Source: Candidatus Zipacnadia bacterium (GTDB taxonomy: Bacteria; Armatimonadota; Zipacnadia; Zipacnadales; UBA11051). From it: a stretch of DNA of 48,795 nt. Both the position numbers and the translations under genes were made by a program. Location of the stretch: NCBI GenBank assembly GCA_029821145.1, contig JALGTY010000001.1, positions 1 through 48,795 on the forward strand, written 5' to 3'. Below are positions 43,002-48,795 of the stretch, in pieces (position 1 is the stretch's first letter; every line of letters starts with the position of its first letter). The notes below the pieces were generated by a model. It worked only from the letters and a program-made list of their open reading frames with translations. It made no database searches and was not told where the DNA came from.

Positions 43002-43448
43002 CTAAGCGGCTCCAGAAAGCGAAAGTATCATCAGTCCGCCGACAACCATCAGCGTCCCGACGACCTTGTTCCACGTCAGCTTTTCGCCCAAAAACGGAAC
43101 CGCAAGGAATACCGTCAGCACCGGGTAGCCTGAAGAGAACACCGCGACCTTCGAGACCTCGCCGAGTTGGACCGCGTACAGGTATGTTGCTCCCCCAACG
43201 CCTACCCCGAAGAAGCCACTGAGGACAATATACAGCCAGGCCCGGCGGCTCAAGCGTCGCACTTCACCATAGAAACCGGTGAACAGGCCGCAAATCCATA
43301 GCGCTACGGTGGCGACGCTGAAACGGAAGAATTGTGCCGTCAGCGGCGACATCCCGGACATGGTGTTGAGGGCCACTTTGTCAATAACGCCGCCCACGCC
43401 CCATCCAACAATCGCTACCACACACGCCACAACTACGTATTTCTTCAA
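43002..43448 (-). CDS. Single-EamA-domain membrane transporter, copy 3 of 3
   Basis: A 148-residue protein of five predicted helices, half the size of a normal EamA transporter. It shares with its two neighbours the N-terminal GWGVGGVIDKVALNTM pattern and the central GEVSKVAVFSSGYPVLTVF pattern, and ends after the fifth helix (VVGTLMVVGGLMILSL). The start is TTG at 43448 with GAAGGA eight bases upstream. Half-size DMT proteins must assemble as dimers; with three similar genes in a row, hetero-oligomers are possible (inference). Confidence 0.8.
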   Translation of the reverse strand: MKKYVVVACVVAIVGWGVGGVIDKVALNTMSGMSPLTAQFFRFSVATVALWICGLFTGFYGEVRRLSRRAWLYIVLSGFFGVGVGGATYLYAVQLGEVSKVAVFSSGYPVLTVFLAVPFLGEKLTWNKVVGTLMVVGGLMILSLSGAA

Positions 43449-43561
43449 AGTTGGATTCCTTCAGGCCCGCAGACAGCACAGTTGACAGAGATGGACTGCG
43501 GGGGAGAATTGGTACGCGACGATGGGTCGCTCGATGCGATGTGCTTCAGAATGCTTCATCG

Positions 43562-44062
43562 TTAGGAAGACTCTTTGGCCTCAATATTGTCGCTTACAGT
43601 GCCGTCGTCGTTTTGTGCAGCCTTGCCGGGTATCGTGAGGACAATGAGGCCGCCGATGACCAGGGCAGTTCCCAGCAGCTTCTGCCACGCGAGGCTTTCC
43701 CCTAGCCATGCTGCGGCCACGAACACCGTTACCAGAGGCCATGCAGAGGTAAACACGACCACCTTCGATATCTCGCCACCGCCGGCGGCAAAGAAATAGG
43801 CTACCTGCCCTAACACCGCTGCCAGCAGTGCGCTGACACCCAGATAGATGAAGGTCACCGGCTCCATCCTGTGCAGGTCGTCCCACATACCCATGTACCA
43901 GCCGGCTCCACCGACGACGAGCACCGCAACGGGCATCCGCGCTATGACTGCAGTCAGCGGGGACAGCCCTCCCATGGCGTTGAGCGCCAGCTTGTCGAGT
44001 ACTCCGCCGACGCCCCACATGACTAGAGCAATAATTACCCCAAGCAAAACAATGGCGCTCAT
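43562..44062 (-). CDS. Single-EamA-domain membrane transporter, copy 2 of 3
   Basis: A 166-residue protein with five helices, similar to its neighbours: MWGVGGVLDKLALNAMGGLSP near the start and GEISKVVVFTSAWPLVTVF in the middle. It alone has a polar C-terminal tail of about 20 residues (QNDDGTVSDNIEAKESS). GAGAGGTG lies five bases before the ATG. About 110 bases separate it from each neighbour, and no clear terminator lies in those gaps; AGGCAGC/GCTGCCT (44108-44140) is a weak hairpin just upstream. Confidence 0.8.
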   Translation of the reverse strand: MSAIVLLGVIIALVMWGVGGVLDKLALNAMGGLSPLTAVIARMPVAVLVVGGAGWYMGMWDDLHRMEPVTFIYLGVSALLAAVLGQVAYFFAAGGGEISKVVVFTSAWPLVTVFVAAAWLGESLAWQKLLGTALVIGGLIVLTIPGKAAQNDDGTVSDNIEAKESS

Positions 44063-44175
44063 GCGCCACCTCTCTTAATGTACTGCCCAGGTTGTCTGAG
44101 ATAGGCCAGGCAGCTCTGCCGCTGGACAGCCGGGCTGCCTGCATTGTCTGGAAAACGGCCTCAGGCGTGCGACAC

Positions 44176-44628
44176 TCACGAGCTGGAAACTCGTGTCGCG
44201 GCCAGAAGCATCAAACCGCCAACTATCAGAGCAGCCGCCAGCAGCTTTTCCCATGTAATCGGCTCGCGGAGGAACTGTGCGGCCAATAACACCGTCACCA
44301 GCGGGTAAGCGGCTGTGAATAGCACGACTTTTGATATTTCACCTGCGTCAACGGCAAAATAGTACGCGGCCTGCGCGAGGACTCCGGCCAGAATTCCACT
44401 CATAGCCAGATAGAACAATGTCTTCGGCTGCATCTGCCTGATGTCCTCGCGCGCGCCAGTGAGGGTGACGATGATTATGATGCACACTAACGCGAACACC
44501 ATCCGAACCAGTACGGCACTGTACGGGGACAGGTCTTCCATAGAATTGAATGCCAGTTTGTCAAATATCGCGCCGCTGCCCCACGCGAGCATAGCAACAA
44601 CGGCTGCAGTCAGAACAAAGCCGTTCAT
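44176..44628 (-). CDS. Single-EamA-domain membrane transporter, copy 1 of 3
   Basis: A 150-residue protein with five helices: AWGSGAIFDKLAFNSMEDLSP near the start and GEISKVVLFTAAYPLVTV in the middle, matching the other two copies. Start: a GTG at 44643 overlaps the kinase stop, but the ATG at 44628 lies ten bases from AGGTGAG and begins closer to the first helix, so it is preferred. Because this ribosome site lies at the kinase stop, the transporter is likely made together with the sugar kinase, suggesting uptake of the kinase substrate. Confidence 0.8.
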   Translation of the reverse strand: MNGFVLTAAVVAMLAWGSGAIFDKLAFNSMEDLSPYSAVLVRMVFALVCIIIIVTLTGAREDIRQMQPKTLFYLAMSGILAGVLAQAAYYFAVDAGEISKVVLFTAAYPLVTVLLAAQFLREPITWEKLLAAALIVGGLMLLAATRVSSS

Positions 44629-44639
44629 CGCGTGCCAAC

Positions 44640-46157
44640 TCACCTTTCAGCGCGCAGCTCGTGGGCCAGGTCTGCAATCGCCGGCCACGCGCCCTTGTAT
44701 ATCTCGAAAAGCTGCTGGTACTGCTCGTGCCTGGCCGGGTTTGGCTGGTAGCTATCCTGCTCCTCGACGAGGCCCGCGACCGCCTGCTGCAGGTCGCCGT
44801 AGATGCCGGCCGCCACGCCGCCCAGCATCGCGCCGGCCAGGCAGCCGCTTTCGATGACATTCAACGTAACGACCTCGCGGCCGGTGATGTCGGCCTTAAT
44901 CTGCAGCCACAGCGGGCTCTTACTCCCGCCACCTGTCACCCGCAGCCGGGTTATGTTGACGCCTCCCTCGGCCATTCTAATCAGGTTCAGGTTCAGCTCG
45001 TAGCAGGTGCCTTCCAGAATCGCCTTGACTATCGTCTTGCGATCTGCGGCGAGCGTCAGGCCGAGGAACGCGCCACTGGCCTGCGGGTCAAGATACGGCG
45101 TGCCGGAGCCCGCGAGGTACGGCAGCACCAGTACGCCGGTCGGCTCGTCGGGGAGGTCAGAGACTATCACGTCATATACATCGGAGCCCTCGCGCTCGGC
45201 CTGGGCGCTCTCATACAGCGCAAAGTTATCCCGGTACCAGCGCAGCAGACGCCCGGAGGTGTAGTTGTAACCCAGCGTGACGTACATGCCGGCGACCACG
45301 TGTGGATAGCAGCAGTAATTCCACTTGCGCATCGGCTCGGTGAGCATCGGCTCATCAAACGCCGTGGTGACGCACTCCACGGTGCCCATGCCATCAACCG
45401 CCTGCCCGTGGCGGATTACTCCGCCGCCCAGCGCATTCATCGGCTGGTCGTGGCCTCCGGCGACCACCAGGCACTCCGGCGGTAGGCCAGTTATCGCAGC
45501 CCCTGGCGCGCCCAGCAGGCCGACAACCTCCCCCGGCGCAATCGGCTCGGCCAGCAGCTCCATATCTATGCCTGCGACCTCGAGCATCTCGGGGGACCAC
45601 TGTTTCTTCCTTATGTCGAGCGCCATCGTGCGCCCGGCCAGGCTGTGGTCAATCCTCGGCGGCAACCCCAGCTTGAGGGTCACCAGGTCAGGCCACATCA
45701 GATATTTACCGGCGCGCTCGTGGACCTGCGGCTCGTTCTCCCGCAGCCACATCAGCTTGTTTATCGAAAAGCTGGGGTGCAGCGGCATGCCGGTTATCTC
45801 GAACACGCGCTCAGCGCCCAGCGTCTCGTGCCATGAATTGGCCTGCGGGATAGCGCGCCCGTCTGCGGACATTATGGTGTTGTAGAGATACTCGCCGTCT
45901 GCGCCGATGGGGGTGATCGCCTCTCCCATCGTGGACATGCACAGCGACTGCGCCGGATCATTCTTCGTGTTGCCGGCGACTTCATTGAGCACGGCCACGA
46001 TGGCGTCCCAGACCTGCGCCGGGTCCAATTCGATCCAGCCCGGCCTGGGATACTGCGCGGGGTATTCGCGGTATGCCTCGGCCAGAATCTCGCCCTCGGG
46101 ATTGAACGCTACCGCCTTCACACCGGTGCTGCCAATGTCGAGGCCTAGCAGTGACAC
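44640..46157 (-). CDS. FGGY-family carbohydrate kinase
   Basis: A 505-residue ATP-dependent sugar kinase of the hexokinase/actin fold. GLDIGSTGVKAVAF at the N-terminus is the phosphate-1 motif; VVAGGHDQPMNALGGG and LRVTGGGSKSPLWLQIKADI are FGGY-family segments in the C-terminal half. Xylulose, gluconate, ribulose, glycerol and fuculose kinases all look alike at this level, so the sugar is unknown; a xylulokinase-like enzyme is plausible. The GTG start at 46157 has GGGAGG about eight bases upstream. The gene sits between purB and three small permeases, all on the minus strand. Confidence 0.92.
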   Translation of the reverse strand: MSLLGLDIGSTGVKAVAFNPEGEILAEAYREYPAQYPRPGWIELDPAQVWDAIVAVLNEVAGNTKNDPAQSLCMSTMGEAITPIGADGEYLYNTIMSADGRAIPQANSWHETLGAERVFEITGMPLHPSFSINKLMWLRENEPQVHERAGKYLMWPDLVTLKLGLPPRIDHSLAGRTMALDIRKKQWSPEMLEVAGIDMELLAEPIAPGEVVGLLGAPGAAITGLPPECLVVAGGHDQPMNALGGGVIRHGQAVDGMGTVECVTTAFDEPMLTEPMRKWNYCCYPHVVAGMYVTLGYNYTSGRLLRWYRDNFALYESAQAEREGSDVYDVIVSDLPDEPTGVLVLPYLAGSGTPYLDPQASGAFLGLTLAADRKTIVKAILEGTCYELNLNLIRMAEGGVNITRLRVTGGGSKSPLWLQIKADITGREVVTLNVIESGCLAGAMLGGVAAGIYGDLQQAVAGLVEEQDSYQPNPARHEQYQQLFEIYKGAWPAIADLAHELRAER

Positions 46158-46193
46158 AGGCCAGCCTCCCTGTTCGTGCGATTGGTCGTCGTG

Positions 46194-47586
46194 CTATCCA
46201 AGTTCATCCATCAGAGCCGCCAGCCGCTTCTCGTACTCGTCGCACAACGCCCTGGTCTTCTCAGCCGCGATGCCGGTGTATGCTTGCGGATCCCGCAGCA
46301 TCGCCTTTGTCCAGGTATGGGGCGAGTTCCTCGTCTTCGCAAATCAGGTCCCACAGCATGCGGCCACTTGTCTGCGCCTGCAGCGTCAGCTTGCGCATCG
46401 CCTCATGGGCATCCGGGTGACCGTGGGCCGCCAGCAGAATGTACGCCGGCTCGGCAGCCACCATCCCGGAGGTCATCTCGAAATTCTGCTTCATCCGCTC
46501 TTCGTCAGTGACCAGCTTCGACATTATCCTGACCAGCCGCTGCACGCTGTTGGCCAGCCCCACGATTATCTCCGGATTGAAGCGCGAGGAGGCCGAATTG
46601 CTCAAGTCGCGCTGGTGCTCGGAAAGTTGGTCCGCGTACACCGTGACCATCCGCGGCATGAACGCCTTCCACATGCTCTTTACGTTCTCGAAATTCCAGG
46701 GGTTGCGCTTGTGGGGCATGGTCGAGGAGCCGACCTGGTCGGCCTCAAACTCTTCGCCCACCTCGGCGATCTCGGTGCGCTGGAGATGCCGCATGTCGTC
46801 GGCCAGATCGGCCAACACGCCGAAGGTGGATATCAGCGCGTGATAGTAATCGGTCACCTGCTCCGGCTCGACTATCTGGGTCGAACTCGGCGATGCTTTC
46901 AGGCCCAATTCTGCCAGCACTTCGGCCTCGAACTCATCAGGATCATCGAAAAACAGGGCGCTGGCGTTATATGCGCCGACGGCTCCGCTGATCTTGCCAC
47001 AGAGGTTGTCAGCGGCCATTCTAATCGCCTCGATCCGCCCACCCAGCCTGCTGACAAAGCCGACCAGCGCGAAGCCGAAGGTAATCGGCACCGCGTGCTG
47101 GCCGTGGGTGCGGCCTATCTGGATCTGGTCGGCCTCGCGGCGGGCCAGGTCTATCAGCACCTGCTGAAGCTCGGCCAGTTGCGGAATCATTCCATTGTAC
47201 GCCGCCTGCTGCAGCCGCCACGCCGCGGCAGTGTCAATCACATCGAAGCTGGTCAGGCACAGATGCACGTAGGGCTTGGCCTCGTCACTGACCTGGGAGC
47301 GCATTACGTTGACCAGAGCGCGGATATTGTGATGGATGCGCGCCTCTTCCTGCGCCACTTCTTCCGGAGAGGTGCCGTCGGCGGCGGCAGCGACCTCATC
47401 CGCTACGGTCTCCGAGCATACCCCGCGCCGCGCCAGCACTCGCACTGCGGCCGCCTCCACCATCGCCTCGCTCAGGACTCGCCCCTTCTCGGTCACGTAA
47501 GGGTCCAGCAGCGCTCTTAACTTCTCGTCGGGTCCATAGTAGCGGAAATCCAGCGGCGACACATTATCGAATCGCGACTCTGACAT
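46194..47586 (-). pseudogene. purB: Adenylosuccinate lyase, frameshifted near the 3' end
   Basis: A fumarase/aspartase-superfamily lyase acting twice in purine synthesis. Family segments: RTHGQHAVPITFGFAL, the signature SSTMPHKRNPWNFENV (flexible catalytic loop) and LTSFDVIDTAAA. The frame is normal to K427 in PYLDK (near 46306), then reads 14 foreign residues to a stop at 46261. One base out of frame, the DNA continues AMLRDPQAYTGIAAEKT and on to DELG, stopping at 46194-46196: a normal C-terminal helix bundle. Removing one base at about 46304-46305 restores a 463-residue protein. GGGAGG lies before the ATG at 47586. As purB is usually essential, a sequencing or assembly error is likely. Confidence 0.85.
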
Positions 47587-47664
47587 GGCATCCTCCCTGC
47601 ACATCGCACCCTAACTGCTACACGCACCATTTCATCTCTTGCCAGACGGCTTCCTGCAAGAATC

Positions 47665-48795
47665 TCAACGCCGCGTCACCAACACCAACTCAAACGCCCC
47701 CGGATAAGCGAAGGGCTGCTCTTGTGCCTGCGGCGATCCGGCCGCGCTATCAGTGACCGTGGCCACGCTGACTGTCGGCCCGAACCCGGGCAGCTCCACC
47801 TGCACGCCGGCGGTATCGCATGACAGGTAATAGCGCCCCGGTTCATGTACCAGCTCCCAGGTGCCGTTTTTCAGATAGATGCGCACCACTTCGCGCCCGC
47901 CCAGCGATACCACCGTCGCCCGCGAGGTCTTTTCGGCCATTGTCGTAATCGGCGCGTCACCCATCTGCTCCAGCGCATAGACCGTTTTCTCATCATTGGA
48001 GTAATGCAGCTTCATGCTTTGGCCGGTGTTGGCCGCCACAGTGGTCATCTTGAGAACCCAGTGTTGGGACTCCGCCGGCGACCTGCGGTCAAGGCTTGCC
48101 CATATAACCGCCCCGGTCACTGAGGCCGTGCTCACCTGCAATTGCGAGGTCTTCGCTTTTGCGGAGTTGCTGAGAGCTCCGGCCACCGCGTGCAAACACG
48201 GGGTATCAACAGTCATGAGGCCGGCATTGAGGTCGCGAGTAATCTGCCCGGTATCGGACTTGTACACATTGGCGTTCACGTAATCGTGTGATATCGGCGC
48301 GCCGAATATCTGCCCCAGCGCATCCAGCGCCACCCGCAGCTTCTGATGAGCCGTCAGCCTCCGAAACACGTAGATATTCCGCCGCACATCGCGGAAGCCA
48401 ACGCAGCCTTCGCCGGCTGCATCAATCCCTATCGCGCGCAGGTCCTTTGCCTTCACATCCGCCACCAGAAACGCCGGATCGGTCTGCACGCGCTGCTTGT
48501 GCCCGGGGGAAAACATCGTGCCGCCGAACGTATAGTACGTGTAGTCGCCGGGCACGGTCGCCACCTGATAGCCGCTTTTCTGCTCGATGCTTTGATCGCG
48601 CTTATGGTCGAGAAGGTCTTCAGCGTCCCAGTTGCTGCATATTACCGCATTTTCGCGGTCATAGACGCCGCTTGCTGACCGGCCTGAGGCCATCAGCAAA
48701 TCGGGGCCGCCTGATGGTGCCTTCTCGTCAAAAAACAGCGTATAGAATCCCGAGACCCATCCCAGCTTGTAGGCCTCCGTCGGCATCGGCTGCCA
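47665..48795 (-). CDS. C-terminal part of a probable carbohydrate-active protein
   Basis: At least 376 residues; the frame is still open at the window edge (the codons before the Met at 48786 continue W-Q-P), so the true start lies outside. The sequence is beta-rich: GDYTYYTFGGTMFSPGHKQR, a region DAAGEGCVGFRDVRRNIYVF, then AVIWASLDRRSPAESQHWVL and the C-terminal GTWELVHEPGRYYLSCD. The repeated 'aspects of a sandwich' pattern resembles accessory C-terminal regions of large secreted glycoside hydrolases in environmental bacteria, but no catalytic domain is visible in the window. The family assignment is tentative. Confidence 0.6.
   Translation of the reverse strand, partial: WQPMPTEAYKLGWVSGFYTLFFDEKAPSGGPDLLMASGRSASGVYDRENAVICSNWDAEDLLDHKRDQSIEQKSGYQVATVPGDYTYYTFGGTMFSPGHKQRVQTDPAFLVADVKAKDLRAIGIDAAGEGCVGFRDVRRNIYVFRRLTAHQKLRVALDALGQIFGAPISHDYVNANVYKSDTGQITRDLNAGLMTVDTPCLHAVAGALSNSAKAKTSQLQVSTASVTGAVIWASLDRRSPAESQHWVLKMTTVAANTGQSMKLHYSNDEKTVYALEQMGDAPITTMAEKTSRATVVSLGGREVVRIYLKNGTWELVHEPGRYYLSCDTAGVQVELPGFGPTVSVATVTDSAAGSPQAQEQPFAYPGAFELVLVTRR

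Noticed and set aside
45907-47520. Long open frame (537 codons) on the plus strand opposite purB
   Set aside because: It lies antisense to a gene with clear lyase motifs, has no recognisable domain and no ribosome site; such frames are common opposite GC-rich genes.

Overview
Organism and style. This is a GC-rich bacterial chromosome segment, densely coded on both strands. No rRNA, tRNA, CRISPR array, insertion sequence or phage module was recognised. The gene set (SLBB polysaccharide-export protein, class A and B penicillin-binding proteins, FemAB transferase, SurA-like isomerase, lipoproteins, heparinase-like secreted enzyme, paired DUF6785-like membrane proteins) suggests a diderm, free-living, polysaccharide-using bacterium. 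An Armatimonadota- or Planctomycetota-like lineage is my guess from style alone, at low confidence.

Layout. 73-2441 (minus): ECF sigma factor, zinc-finger anti-sigma factor and a RseB-like lipoprotein; the lipoprotein gene is frameshifted by a perfect 13-bp tandem duplication. 2534-6987: exported isoaspartyl methyltransferase, DMT-type transporter, heparinase-like lyase. 7208-9713: orphan OmpR-type response regulator with terminator, and a five-SLBB export protein behind a near-consensus promoter. 9896-16215: cell-envelope cluster of PBP1A, PBP2, FemAB transferase and two small overlapping membrane-protein genes. 16251-19025: TldD/TldE protease pair. 19094-25346: two tandem DUF6785-like membrane proteins separated by palindromic repeats, then an SGNH hydrolase and an SDR oxidoreductase. 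25511-30117: B12-binding radical SAM enzyme, secreted beta-propeller and a DUF4139-like protein. 30212-33283 (minus): ABC ATPase, permease and TPR operon ending at a strong hairpin terminator and an island of small palindromes.

33284-34231 is almost 1 kb without protein genes. It holds a near-perfect sigma70 promoter, a structured stretch and an intrinsic terminator, which together look like an unassigned small RNA gene or attenuator. A second foldable stretch and a promoter follow, leading to a 627-residue protein of unknown family. 36467-42988: gltX, thiC-like, SurA/PrsA-like PPIase with TPRs, nadE and rsmI. 43002-47586 (minus): purB (single-base frameshift near its 3' end), an FGGY sugar kinase and three consecutive single-EamA-domain permeases, probably an uptake-and-phosphorylation unit. 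47665-48795 is the C-terminal part of a large probable carbohydrate-active protein cut by the window edge.

Most interesting points: the promoter-RNA-terminator unit at 33692-33940 beside the unknown 627-residue protein; the 13-bp duplication that explains the RseB-like frameshift; the triple half-size transporter array behind an FGGY kinase; the duplicated DUF6785-like genes; the overlapping pair of genes encoding an acidic and a basic tail from the same bases; and the CX2CX3C cluster of the ThiC-like protein.
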